From Sphingomonas sp. Leaf357 (GTDB taxonomy: Bacteria; Pseudomonadota; Alphaproteobacteria; Sphingomonadales; Sphingomonadaceae), in contig NZ_LMPM01000001.1 of the NCBI RefSeq assembly GCF_001423845.1, forward strand, positions 62,001-126,000: a DNA stretch of 64,000 bases, in the 5' to 3' direction. Under the pieces are notes generated by a model. It worked only from the letters and a program-made list of their open reading frames with translations. It had not been told where the DNA came from and made no database searches. This document shows positions 16,814 through 25,034 of this stretch, piece by piece (the first letter of the stretch is position 1; each line of letters begins with the position of its first letter). Made by a program: the position numbers and the translations under genes.

Positions 16814-16920
16814 CTCCCCTCCCGCTTGCGGGAGGGGTCGGGGGAGGGCATGTAAATGATCGCCGCGTCGGGACAATGGGACAGGCCCTCCCCTAACCCC
16901 TCCCGCAAGCGGCAGGGGGA
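16814..16920. repeat. Paired palindromic repeat before the HIT gene, GGGAGGGG family
   Basis: Two copies in opposite orientation, CTCCCCTCCCGCTTGCGGGAGG and CCCTCCCGCAAGCGGCAGGG, are about 70 bases apart. They fill the hisE-HIT gap. The right end (AGGGGGA, 16914-16920) lies three bases before the HIT ATG and may act as its ribosome site. Confidence 0.85.
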
Positions 16921-16923
16921 CTA

Positions 16924-17304
16924 ATGCCGATCGACGCCACCAAGCCGTATGACGACCAGAACATCTTCGCGAAGATCCTGCGCGGAGAGATCCCGTCGCA
17001 GCGCGTTTACGAGGACGAATGGGCGGTCGCGTTCCACGACATCAACGCGCAGGCGCCGATCCACATCCTGGTGATCCCGCGCGGCGCCTATGTCTCGTGG
17101 GACGATTTCTCGGCCAGGGCATCCGAGGCGGAGATCGCCGGCTTCATCCGCGCGGTCGGCAAGGTGGCGCGCGATGCCGGGCTGGTCGTGCCGGGATACC
17201 GCCTGCTCGCCAACACCGGGCGGCAATCGGGCCAGGAAGTGGCGCACCTCCACGTCCATATCCTGGCCGGGCAACCGCTGGGCCCGATGCTGGTCAAGCG
17301 CTAG
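16924..17304 (+). CDS. HIT-family (HinT-like) nucleotide hydrolase
   Basis: A 126-residue histidine-triad protein that hydrolyses AMP-lysine-like or other nucleotide phosphoramidates. The triad motif HLHVHIL is near residue 108. The N-terminal NIFAKILRGEIPSQRVYEDE and the middle HILVIPRGAYVSW match HinT. Position after hisE is common in alphaproteobacteria. Its upstream region is a palindromic repeat. Confidence 0.96.
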   Translation: MPIDATKPYDDQNIFAKILRGEIPSQRVYEDEWAVAFHDINAQAPIHILVIPRGAYVSWDDFSARASEAEIAGFIRAVGKVARDAGLVVPGYRLLANTGRQSGQEVAHLHVHILAGQPLGPMLVKR

Positions 17305-17323
17305 CGGATCAGGGTTTTTCACT

Positions 17324-17400
17324 CCGTTCGTTTCGAGCGCAGTCGAGAAACCGCGACCGGACACGTATGGCGGTTTCTCGACTTCGCTCGAAACGAACGG
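17324..17400. repeat. Palindromic repeat, TTTCGAGCG/CGCTCGAAA family
   Basis: Nearly perfect inverted arms CCGTTCGTTTCGAGCGCAGT and ACTTCGCTCGAAACGAACGG with inner GAGAAACCG/CGGTTTCTC. A sister copy lies at 30258-30329. Confidence 0.9.
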
Positions 17401-17542
17401 GTGGATAAGGAGGTGCCGGCGCACCGGCCCAGCCTACAGCGGCCCGCCGATAAGGGATTGCACGTCTTCGATTTGTCATTAGGCTCCGCGCCATAATTAG
17501 GATGCCGCCTCGGGGTCGGGGCGGCGAAGGGGACAAGCGATA

Positions 17543-19114
17543 ATGGCGACACAGCCCACGACGGGTATCCTCTCGCGCATGTTGCTCCGCAAGACGGTGG
17601 AGCAGGTGCAGCGCGAGACGGAGAAGAGCGAACTCAAGCGTACTTTGGGCGCGTGGAACCTGGTGTTCCTCGGCATCGGCTGCATCATCGGCGCGGGCAT
17701 CTTCGTCCGCACCGGCAGCGCGGCGTCGCTGCATGCCGGCCCGGCCGTGCTGATCTCGTTCGTCATCGCCGGCATCGTCTGCGGCTTGGCCGGCCTGTGC
17801 TACGCCGAACTGTCCTCGACCCTGCCGGTGTCCGGATCGGCCTATACCTACAGCTACACCACGATCGGCGAATTCGCCGCGTGGATCATGGGCGCGCTGC
17901 TGCTGCTCGAATACGGGCTGGCCGCATCGGTCGTCGCGGTCGGCTGGGCAGGCTATGTCGTCAGCCTGCTCAGGGATTTCGGCCTCGTCATCCCGGTCGA
18001 GCTGACCGGTCCGACCGGGCACAGCGTGATGCAGGCGGCGGGCAACGATCTGGTCCCCGTACTCGTCAACGGCGCGCCGGTGACATACCTGTTCAACCTG
18101 CCCGCCTTCCTGATCTGCATGGCGATGACCGCCCTGCTGGTGGTCGGCGTGTCGGAGAGCGCGAAGGTCAACAACTTCATCGTCGCTGTGAAGCTGACGG
18201 TGATCATCGCCTTCATCCTGATCTGCGGCGGTTTCGTGATCGCGCATTTCGATACGCTGAAGTCCAACTGGGACCCGTTCATCCCGGCGGCGACCGGTGA
18301 GGACGGCAAGTTCGGCTGGGGCGGCATCCTGCGCGCCGCGTCGATCGTGTTCTTCGCCTATATCGGGTTCGAGGCGGTCTCGACCGCCGGGCAGGAAGCC
18401 AAGGATCCGAAGAAGGACATGCCGATCGGTCTGCTCGGGTCGCTAGCGGCCTGCACGGTGATCTACATCCTCGTGTCGATCGTGATGACGCTGATCGTCA
18501 ACTACAAGACGCTGAACGTGCCGGATCCCGTCGCCGTCGCGGTCGATGCGCTGGGGCCGCAATGGGCGTGGTTCGCCAAGCTGGTGAAGGCCGGCGCGAT
18601 CGTCGGCCTGACCTCCGTCGTATTGGTGCTGATGTACGGCCAGACGCGCATCTTCTACACGATGGCGCGCGACGGCCTGCTGCCGCGCGTGTTCGCCACC
18701 GTCCATCAGAAGTTCAAGACGCCGTGGGTCAACACGATCCTGGTCGGCCTGATCACCGCGGTGGCGGCGGCGTTCTTCGACATCAACACTTTGGGCGACA
18801 TGACCTCGGTCGGCACGCTGGCGGCGTTCGCGATCGTCTGCCTGTCGGTCATCTGGCTGCGCAAGACGCATCCGGAGATCCCGCGCGGGTTCAAGGTGCC
18901 GCTGTTCCCGGTCCTGCCGGGCCTCGGCATCGTCGCCTGTATCGCGCTGATCTTCACGGTCGAGTATCGCGTGCTGGTGTTCTTCGGCTGGTACACGCTG
19001 GGGGCGATCGTGTTGTATTTCGCCTACGGCATGCGCCACAGCCGGCTGGCCAAGGGGCTGGACGAGGAAGATGGCCCGGAGATGGGCGAATATGTCGCGC
19101 CGGTGAAGCACTGA
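17543..19114 (+). CDS. APC-superfamily amino-acid permease
   Basis: A 523-residue inner-membrane transporter with about 12 helices. The first helix carries the unwound substrate motif GIGCIIGAGIFVRTG, and the sixth IVFFAYIGFEAVSTAGQEAKDPKKDMP, the signature of the cationic amino-acid transporter (YhdG/CAT-like) branch. The N-terminus has KTVEQVQRETEKSELKRTLG, a typical cytosolic lead. The transported amino acid cannot be fixed by reading. The gene stands alone between a repeat and a strong terminator. Confidence 0.93.
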   Translation: MATQPTTGILSRMLLRKTVEQVQRETEKSELKRTLGAWNLVFLGIGCIIGAGIFVRTGSAASLHAGPAVLISFVIAGIVCGLAGLCYAELSSTLPVSGSAYTYSYTTIGEFAAWIMGALLLLEYGLAASVVAVGWAGYVVSLLRDFGLVIPVELTGPTGHSVMQAAGNDLVPVLVNGAPVTYLFNLPAFLICMAMTALLVVGVSESAKVNNFIVAVKLTVIIAFILICGGFVIAHFDTLKSNWDPFIPAATGEDGKFGWGGILRAASIVFFAYIGFEAVSTAGQEAKDPKKDMPIGLLGSLAACTVIYILVSIVMTLIVNYKTLNVPDPVAVAVDALGPQWAWFAKLVKAGAIVGLTSVVLVLMYGQTRIFYTMARDGLLPRVFATVHQKFKTPWVNTILVGLITAVAAAFFDINTLGDMTSVGTLAAFAIVCLSVIWLRKTHPEIPRGFKVPLFPVLPGLGIVACIALIFTVEYRVLVFFGWYTLGAIVLYFAYGMRHSRLAKGLDEEDGPEMGEYVAPVKH

Positions 19115-19136
19115 TCCAAGGCGGGCGTTGCGAATG

Positions 19137-19174
19137 AAGAAGGGGCCGGGAAGTGATTCCCGGCCCCTTCTTTA
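19137..19174. terminator. Rho-independent terminator after the permease gene
   Basis: A perfect stem GAAGAAGGGGCCGGGAA / TTCCCGGCCCCTTCTT with a four-base loop, followed by a short T stretch. The symmetric A and T flanks let it work from either direction, ending the permease and the convergent adenosine kinase transcript. Confidence 0.9.
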
Positions 19175-19177
19175 TGT

Positions 19178-19263
19178 CGTCACCCCGGCGAAGGCCGGGG
19201 CCGCTGCGCAATCGGCAATCGCCTGCCCCGCATCCGGCGGCCCCGGCATTCGCCGGGGCGACG
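19178..19263. repeat. Palindromic repeat, CACCCCGGCGAAGGCCGGGG family
   Basis: Arms CGTCACCCCGGCGAAGGCCGG and CCCCGGCATTCGCCGGGGCG lie between the terminator and the adenosine kinase stop. It is a GC-richer relative of the GTCATCCCAGCGAAGGCTGGG copies elsewhere in the window. Confidence 0.85.
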
Positions 19264-19268
19264 AGGGT

Positions 19269-20264
19269 TCAGTCGATCTTTGCGGCCAGCGCCTTCAGGT
19301 CCACCTGCGGGCGGGCACCGACATGGCTGATGATCTCCGCGGCGCACAACGCACCAAGCTTCAGCGATTGTTCGATGCTCTTGCCGCTCGCTTGGCCGGA
19401 GAGAAAACCGGCGGCGAACAGGTCGCCCGCCCCGGTCGTGTCGACGACGCGCTCGACCGGCGCGGCGGGGACGGAGGTCGTCTTGCCGCCGGAGACCGCG
19501 ATCGCGCCCTTTTCGCTGCGCGTGACGACCAGCATCGGCACGTCCGCCGCCGCCGCCGCGACCGCGGCGTCGAAATCCTCGATCTCCATCAGCGCGAGGA
19601 TCTCGGCCTCGTTGGCGAACATGATGTCGATCAGGCCATCGGCCATCAACTTGCGGAAATCACCGCCGTGGCGCGAGATGCAGAACACGTCGCTGAGCGT
19701 GAAGGCGACCTTGCGGCCGGCCTTGCGCGACACCTCGATCGCGGCACGCATCGCGGCGCGCGGCTCCTCGGGATCCCAGAGATAGCCTTCGAGATACAGG
19801 ATCGCGGCATCGGCGATCAGCGCGTGATCGAGTGCCGCCTCGGGCAGGTATTGCGACGCGCCCAGGAAGGTGTTCATCGTGCGCTGCCCGTCGGGCGTGA
19901 CGAAGATCAGGCAGCGTGCGGTGGTCGGCTCGCCATCGCGCGCGGCGGTGCCGAAGGCGACGCCCATCGCGCGGATGTCGTGCGCGAAGACATCGCCGAG
20001 CTGATCCTTCGCGACCTGGCCGATGAAACCGCATTTGCCGCCCAAGGCCGCGATGCCGGCGACGGTGTTCGCCGCCGAACCGCCCGACGCCTCGATCCCC
20101 GGACCCATCTTGGCGTAGAGCGCATCCGCGTCCTCGGGCGAGAACATCAGCTGCATCGAGCCCTTGGCCATGCCTTCCGAGGTGATGAAGGCATCGTCGC
20201 ACTGCGACAGGACATCGACGATGGCGTTGCCGATGGCGACGACGTCGTAAGTTGGGGTGGTCAA
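19269..20264 (-). CDS. Adenosine kinase (PfkB-family sugar kinase)
   Basis: A 331-residue ribokinase-fold enzyme. It has the N-terminal YDVVAIGNAIVDV, the substrate motif SGGSAANTVAGIAALGG, and the PfkB signature VDTTGAGDLFAAGFLSG (near residue 275) with the catalytic Asp. The set is typical of bacterial adenosine kinases that phosphorylate adenosine to AMP; another nucleoside is possible. The start is a TTG at 20264 preceded by CAGGAG at eight-base spacing; no ATG lies near the family N-terminus. Confidence 0.9.
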   Translation of the reverse strand: MTTPTYDVVAIGNAIVDVLSQCDDAFITSEGMAKGSMQLMFSPEDADALYAKMGPGIEASGGSAANTVAGIAALGGKCGFIGQVAKDQLGDVFAHDIRAMGVAFGTAARDGEPTTARCLIFVTPDGQRTMNTFLGASQYLPEAALDHALIADAAILYLEGYLWDPEEPRAAMRAAIEVSRKAGRKVAFTLSDVFCISRHGGDFRKLMADGLIDIMFANEAEILALMEIEDFDAAVAAAAADVPMLVVTRSEKGAIAVSGGKTTSVPAAPVERVVDTTGAGDLFAAGFLSGQASGKSIEQSLKLGALCAAEIISHVGARPQVDLKALAAKID

Positions 20265-20351
20265 GGTGCGCGCTCCTGAGCGGAATTGGGATGACCGCGC
20301 ACTAGGGGGCGGCGCGCGTCGACGCAACTATGCGGCACCCCGCCCCCAGCC

Positions 20352-20439
20352 CCGTCCGTGCCGAGCCTGTCGAAGCACTGCCTGCCTTCTACCCGCAGGC
20401 GAAGACAGGACAGCCCTTCGACAGGCTCAGGGCGGACGG
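20352..20439. repeat. Palindromic repeat, GTTCG/TCGAAG family
   Basis: Arms CCGTCCGTGCCGAGCCTGTC and CGACAGGCTCAGGGCGGACG lie in the divergent gap between adenosine kinase and the EI24 gene. Confidence 0.87.
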
Positions 20440-20486
20440 TGTTGGAGGTGATCGCTTCCCGTCTCAAAACCCTCTAAACCCTCACC

Positions 20487-21188
20487 ATGATCCAGGCGCT
20501 CTACCTTTCCATCGCGCAGCTCGGCGACCGGCGCTTCGTCGCGGTGTTCCTGAAATCGCTATTGCTGACCGTCATACTGCTCGCGGTGCTGGGGGTGGGC
20601 GGCTGGTTCGGGATGCTGTGGCTGATCGCGTGGTCGGGCGCGGGGGAGACGGTGTACGACTTCGCCGGCGTGGTGGCGGCGATCCTCGCGCTGATCGCGG
20701 CGGGCGTGCTGTTCCGCGCGGTGGCGATGCTGGTGATCGGGCTGTTCGCCGACGAGATCGTGCTGGCCGTGGAAGCGAAACATTATCCTGACAGGCTCGC
20801 CGCCGCGCGCCCCGTGGCGATCGGGCGATCGATCGCGATGGGCCTGGGATCGGCGGGACGCTTCCTGATCGTCAACATCGCGCTGTCGCCGATCTATCTG
20901 CTGCTGCTGTTCACCGGGGTCGGCCCGGCGATCCTGTTCTTCGTCGTCAACGGCTGGCTGCTGGGGCGCGATCTGGGCGACATGGTCGCGGTGCGCCACG
21001 TCGCGGCGGCCGACCTGAAGGCGTGGCGCGGATCGACCGCGATCAGCCGTTTCGTGCTCGGGCTGATCGGCACCGGACTGTTCGTGCTGCCCATCGTCAA
21101 CCTCGCCGCACCGGTTATAGTGGCGGCGATGGCCACGCACTGGTTCCATATGGGCTTCCATCAGAGATTTCGGGGGGAACGGACGTGA
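20487..21188 (+). CDS. EI24-domain (CysZ-like) membrane protein
   Basis: A 233-residue inner-membrane protein with about six hydrophobic segments. It shows the EI24 features: an N-terminal amphipathic stretch (QALYLSIAQLGDRRF), paired helices near 25-50 and 62-85, the block FLIVNIALSPIYLLLLF, and FFVVNGWLLGRDLGDMVAVRH. CysZ proteins move sulfate; most alphaproteobacterial EI24 proteins are uncharacterised, so sulfate transport is only a possibility. The stop overlaps the start of the next lipoprotein gene. Confidence 0.88.
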   Translation: MIQALYLSIAQLGDRRFVAVFLKSLLLTVILLAVLGVGGWFGMLWLIAWSGAGETVYDFAGVVAAILALIAAGVLFRAVAMLVIGLFADEIVLAVEAKHYPDRLAAARPVAIGRSIAMGLGSAGRFLIVNIALSPIYLLLLFTGVGPAILFFVVNGWLLGRDLGDMVAVRHVAAADLKAWRGSTAISRFVLGLIGTGLFVLPIVNLAAPVIVAAMATHWFHMGFHQRFRGERT

Positions 21189-21559
21189 AGCGCGCGATGC
21201 TTGTATTGCTGCCAGGGCTGGCGCTCGCCGGGTGCGCGTCCGGCGGATCCGCCCCGCGCCCGGCCCGCGCCGCGCCGGTGCCGATCCCGACCGGCACGTT
21301 CGGCCTGGAAGGCGTGATCGGGCAGAACGCCCGCGGGCTGGTCGCGCGCTTCGGCACGCCGACCGCCGACCTGATGGAGGGCAATGCGCGCAAGCTGCAG
21401 TTCAGCAGCGCGACCTGCGTGCTGGACGCGTATCTCTACCCCAAGGGATCGGCCGAACCGGTGGTCACCTATCTCGACACGCGGCAGGGCGATGGCAGCC
21501 CGGTGGACCGGGCGAGTTGTGTTTCGGCGCTGGCGATGCGGGCGCGCAACGGGAAGTGA
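21185..21559 (+). CDS. Small lipoprotein, 124 aa
   Basis: The GTG start overlaps the EI24 stop (GTGA). The signal peptide ends LALAGC, so Cys17 is the likely lipidated residue. The mature part has GTFGLEGVIGQNARGLVARFGTPTADLMEGNARKLQF, a pattern like the SmpA/BamE-type fold in which a glycine-containing turn precedes strands, then CVLDAYLYP. Two further Cys may pair. It is probably an outer-membrane-anchored periplasmic protein of unknown role. Confidence 0.78.
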   Translation: MKRAMLVLLPGLALAGCASGGSAPRPARAAPVPIPTGTFGLEGVIGQNARGLVARFGTPTADLMEGNARKLQFSSATCVLDAYLYPKGSAEPVVTYLDTRQGDGSPVDRASCVSALAMRARNGK

Positions 21560-21583
21560 GGGTGCGGACGAGGTAAATCACCT

Positions 21584-21671
21584 CCGTCATCCTCGCGGAG
21601 GCGAGGATCCCGCTTCTTCCACTTGGTGCGGGGCAAGGCAGCGGGATCCCGGATCGAGTCCGGGATGACGG
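21584..21671. repeat. Palindromic repeat, CATCCTCGC/GGGATGACGG family
   Basis: Inverted outer arms CCGTCATCCTCGCGG and CCGGGATGACGG enclose GGCGAGGATCCCGCTTCTTCC. This resembles the outer arms of the composite element at 4168-4372, which shares GAGGATCNCGCTTCTTCCA. Confidence 0.83.
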
Positions 21672-21684
21672 GGGTGGCTAAGTC

Positions 21685-22725
21685 TTAGCACAGTCGCGCC
21701 AAGGCCCACTGCGCCGCCTCGCGAATCACCGGCGACGGATCGTCCAGCAATCGCGACACGGGCGCGACCAACGCCGCCGATCCGCTATTGCCGGCCGCGA
21801 TCAGGCAGTTGCGCACCATGCGGTCGCGACCGATGCGCTTGATCGGGGAGCCGGCGAAGACCTGGCGAAAGCCCGCATCGTCCAAGGCCAGCAGGTCCAC
21901 CAGATCCGGCGCGGCGAGTTCGGCGCGCGGCGCGAAGGCGAGGTTGGCGCTGGCCGAGGCGGCGAACTTGTTCCACGGGCACACCGCGAGGCAATCGTCG
22001 CAGCCATAGATGCGGTTGCCGATCGCAGCGCGGAATTCGTGCGGGATCGGCCCGGCATGTTCGATCGTCAGGTAGGAAATGCAGCGTCGCGCATCGAGGC
22101 GGTAAGGCGCGGGGAACGCATCGGTCGGGCAGGCGCGCTGGCACGCGTCGCAACTGCCGCACGTATCGCTGCCCGGCACGTCCGGCGCGAGATCGAGCGT
22201 GGTGTAGATCGCGCCGAGAAACAGCCAGCTGCCATGATCGCGACTGACGAGATTGGTGTGCTTGCCCTGCCAGCCCAGCCCCGCCGCCTCTGACAAGGGC
22301 TTTTCCATCACCGGCGCGGTATCGACGAACACCTTCAGGTCGGACGGAATCTCCGCGACCAGCCAGCGGGCCAGCGCCTTCAGGTTGCGCTTCACAACGT
22401 CGTGATAATCGCCGCCCTGCGCATAGACCGAGATGCGCCCGATTTCCCCCTCGCCCGCCAGCGCGAGTGGATCGGTGGCGGGCGCGTAGCTCATGCCGAG
22501 CGCGATGACCGAGCGCACCTCGGGCCACAGAGCGGCGGGGGATTCGCGGTGATGGGCGCGCTCCTCCATCCAGATCATGTCGCCATGCCGCCCCTCGGAC
22601 AGCCACTGGCGCAGGCGGGCGGCGGTCTGCGGCGCGGCATCGGCGCGCGCCACACCGCACGCGACGAAGCCGAATTCCATGGCTTTCGCCTTCAGGCGGT
22701 CAGTGAGTGGCTTGTCTTGCGGCAC
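21685..22725 (-). CDS. queG: Epoxyqueuosine reductase
   Basis: A 346-residue cobalamin- and Fe-S-dependent enzyme carrying out the last step of queuosine synthesis on tRNA. Two [4Fe-4S] motifs are visible: [16 protein letters not shown] (near residue 188) and [13 protein letters not shown] (near 240). The N-terminal [15 protein letters not shown] and the catalytic region [29 protein letters not shown], with the Asp, are intact. The C-terminus has the HEAT-like repeat [12 protein letters not shown]. Confidence 0.97.
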   Translation of the reverse strand: MPQDKPLTDRLKAKAMEFGFVACGVARADAAPQTAARLRQWLSEGRHGDMIWMEERAHHRESPAALWPEVRSVIALGMSYAPATDPLALAGEGEIGRISVYAQGGDYHDVVKRNLKALARWLVAEIPSDLKVFVDTAPVMEKPLSEAAGLGWQGKHTNLVSRDHGSWLFLGAIYTTLDLAPDVPGSDTCGSCDACQRACPTDAFPAPYRLDARRCISYLTIEHAGPIPHEFRAAIGNRIYGCDDCLAVCPWNKFAASASANLAFAPRAELAAPDLVDLLALDDAGFRQVFAGSPIKRIGRDRMVRNCLIAAGNSGSAALVAPVSRLLDDPSPVIREAAQWALARLC

Positions 22726-22767
22726 ATCGCCCCGCTACCACGGACCGTGATTTCAGGGGAATTTTCG

Positions 22768-23706
22768 TTGACGAGCGAACTGGCGATCAGCGCGACCGGG
22801 CTGATCAAGAATTTCGGCGGGCGGCGCGTGGTCGACGGGGTCGATATCGCGGTGCCGAAGGGGACGATCTACGGCGTGCTCGGGCCGAACGGCGCGGGCA
22901 AGACGACGACGTTGCGCATGCTGCTGGGGATCATCGAGCCGGACGGGGGGAGCCGGACGCTGCTCGGCCATGATCGTCCGCGCGAGGCGAGCGACCGGGT
23001 CGGCTATCTGCCCGAGGAACGCGGCCTGTATCCGGCGATGAAGGCCAAGGATGCGATCGCATTCCTCGGCGCGCTGCGCGGGCTGGACCTGAAGACCGGG
23101 CGCAAGCGCGCGGTGGAATTGCTCGAGGCGGCGGGGCTCGGCCATGCGGTCGACACCAAGATCCGCAAGCTGTCGAAGGGCATGGCGCAATTGGTGCAGT
23201 TGCTGGGATCGGTGGTGCACCGGCCCGACCTGCTGGTGCTGGACGAACCGTTTTCCGGGCTGGACCCGGTCAATCAGGAGCGGCTGGAGGCGCTGATCCT
23301 GGCCGAGCGCGACCGGGGCGCGACGATCCTGTTCTCGACGCACGTGATGGCGCATGCGGAACGGCTGTGCGATCGCCTCGCGATCATCGCCGGGGGCAAG
23401 CGCCGGTTCGAGGGCACGGTGGCCGACGCGCGCGGCACGCTGCCGCTGCGCGCGCATTACGTGCCGCGCAGCGACGGGGAAGGTATCGCGGCGCTGCTGC
23501 CGGCCGATGCGGCGCGCGGCAGCAACGGCTGGACCTTCACCGTGCCGGACGACGGGGCGGAAGGGATCCTGAAGACGTTGATCGACGCCGGGTTCGGCAT
23601 TTCCGGCCTGTCGATCGAGCGACCGGGGCTGCACGACGCGTTCGTGCGGATCGTCGGCGCGGATGCGCTGGACGACGAGGCGCGCACGCTGGAGGACGCG
23701 GCATGA
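22768..23706 (+). CDS. ABC exporter ATP-binding subunit
   Basis: A 312-residue ABC ATPase: Walker A GPNGAGKTT (about 39-47), signature LSKGMAQLVQ (near 134), Walker B LLVLDEPFSGLDP (near 155), H-loop FSTHVMAHAE. A C-terminal DUF4162-type region follows. This is the NatA-like branch of exporters. The TTG at 22768 follows AGGGGAA at good spacing; a GTG at 22747 is the alternative. It overlaps the permease by four bases. Substrate unknown. Confidence 0.9.
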   Translation: MTSELAISATGLIKNFGGRRVVDGVDIAVPKGTIYGVLGPNGAGKTTTLRMLLGIIEPDGGSRTLLGHDRPREASDRVGYLPEERGLYPAMKAKDAIAFLGALRGLDLKTGRKRAVELLEAAGLGHAVDTKIRKLSKGMAQLVQLLGSVVHRPDLLVLDEPFSGLDPVNQERLEALILAERDRGATILFSTHVMAHAERLCDRLAIIAGGKRRFEGTVADARGTLPLRAHYVPRSDGEGIAALLPADAARGSNGWTFTVPDDGAEGILKTLIDAGFGISGLSIERPGLHDAFVRIVGADALDDEARTLEDAA

Positions 23707-24941
23707 GCACCAGCAACACCCGCCGCCTGATCCGCCAGACGCTGACCATCGCGCGGCGCGATTTCATCGCCACGGTGTTCACGCCGACCTTCCTGATCTT
23801 CCTGTTCGCGCCGCTGATCATGGGATCGTTCGGCGCGATCGGCGGGCTGGGCGCGGCGACCGTCGCCTCGGGTTCCGAGGGCAAGGAACGGATCGTCGCG
23901 ATCGTCCCACCCGAACAGGCGACAGTGATGAAGGCGGTCGACGAGCGCATGCGCCGCGTGTTCCGCGGGCGCGACGAGAGCCCGCCGCCGCTGACCACCG
24001 AGACGCCCGACGCCGATCCGGCGGCCAAGGCGCGCGCCGAATTGCAGGCCAAGGATTACGACGTCGCCTCGGTCCTGTACGGGCCGCTCGACAAACCGTC
24101 GATCCTGTACGGCGCGCAAGGATCGCGCACCGCCGATTACCTCGCCGAACTGGCCGAGCAGACGCTGCGGGTCGGCCGCATCGGTGACGCCGCACCGCTG
24201 AGCCAAGCGACCAAGCACTCGATCGTCCGCGCCAAGGCCTCGATCGGCGGCAAGAACCAGGCGGCGTTCTTCACCGTGTTCGGCATCTTCTTCCTGACCC
24301 TGCTGCTGGCGGGCCAGGCGGTCGGCACGATGGCGGAGGAACGCAGCAACAAGGTGATCGAGGTGCTGGCCGCCGCGGTGCCGCTCGAATCGGTGTTCCT
24401 CGGCAAGCTGCTCGGCATGTTCGGCGTGGCGGTGCTGTTCGTCGCCTTCTGGGGAACATTGGTGAGCCAGATCAGCACGCTGATGCCGCCGACGATGGCC
24501 GCGGGCCTCGCCAATATCGGCCCGGCGGTGGGCATGCCGGCCTATATCGTCCTGTTCTTCGCCTATTTCACGATGGCGTATCTGCTGCTCGGCGCGGTGT
24601 TCCTGAGCGTCGGCGCGCAGGCCTCGACGATGCGCGAGATCCAGATGCTGTCGCTGCCGATCACGATCGTGCAGGTGGCGATGTTCGGGCTCGCCTCGGT
24701 CGCGGCGTCGCGGCCGGGCAGCGCGGTGGCGACGTTCGCCGAATGGTTCCCGCTCTCCTCCCCCTTCGCGATGGCGGCGCGCGCGGCGAACGCGCCGGAG
24801 GTGTGGCCGCATGTGCTGGCGCTGGCGTGGCAGTTGCTGTGGGTCGGCATCGTCATCACGATCGGTGCGCGCGCATTCCGGCGCGGGGTGCTGCAGTCGG
24901 GATCGGGCAAGCTGAACCTGAAGGCGCTGTTCGGGCGCTGA
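23703..24941 (+). CDS. ABC exporter permease subunit (NatB-like)
   Basis: A 412-residue permease of the ABC-2 type. One N-terminal helix (RRDFIATVFTPTFLIFLFAPLIMG) is followed by a large extracytoplasmic domain (about residues 45-190) and five or six C-terminal helices with EERSNKVIEVLAAAVPLESVFLGKLLG, the conserved coupling segment. The ATG overlaps the ATPase stop. Together they form a complete half-set exporter, likely a homodimeric permease with a homodimeric ATPase. Confidence 0.92.
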   Translation: MSTSNTRRLIRQTLTIARRDFIATVFTPTFLIFLFAPLIMGSFGAIGGLGAATVASGSEGKERIVAIVPPEQATVMKAVDERMRRVFRGRDESPPPLTTETPDADPAAKARAELQAKDYDVASVLYGPLDKPSILYGAQGSRTADYLAELAEQTLRVGRIGDAAPLSQATKHSIVRAKASIGGKNQAAFFTVFGIFFLTLLLAGQAVGTMAEERSNKVIEVLAAAVPLESVFLGKLLGMFGVAVLFVAFWGTLVSQISTLMPPTMAAGLANIGPAVGMPAYIVLFFAYFTMAYLLLGAVFLSVGAQASTMREIQMLSLPITIVQVAMFGLASVAASRPGSAVATFAEWFPLSSPFAMAARAANAPEVWPHVLALAWQLLWVGIVITIGARAFRRGVLQSGSGKLNLKALFGR

Positions 24942-24942
24942 T

Positions 24943-24967
24943 ATTCCCTCTCCCGTCGGGAGAGGGG
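24943..24967. terminator. Short GC hairpin after the ABC permease
   Basis: The inverted repeat CCCTCTCCCGTCGGGAGAGG sits two bases after the stop. It resembles the short GGGAGGGG repeats elsewhere and lacks a T tract, so it may be a repeat remnant rather than a true terminator. Confidence 0.4.
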
Positions 24968-25034
24968 CGAACAATCACTATTGACCTTAGTGTCAGTTAG
25001 CGCTCCACTCTCTTCAAAATATCGGAGAGGCAGG
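24968..25034 (+). promoter_or_regulatory. Putative promoter/operator region of the P450 gene
   Basis: The stretch holds TTGACC (24980-24985), usable as a -35 element, overlapped by an imperfect dyad TGACCTTAGTGTCA that could bind a regulator. A GGAGAGG ribosome site lies just before the ATG. Assignment is weak because it rests on short motifs. Confidence 0.3.
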
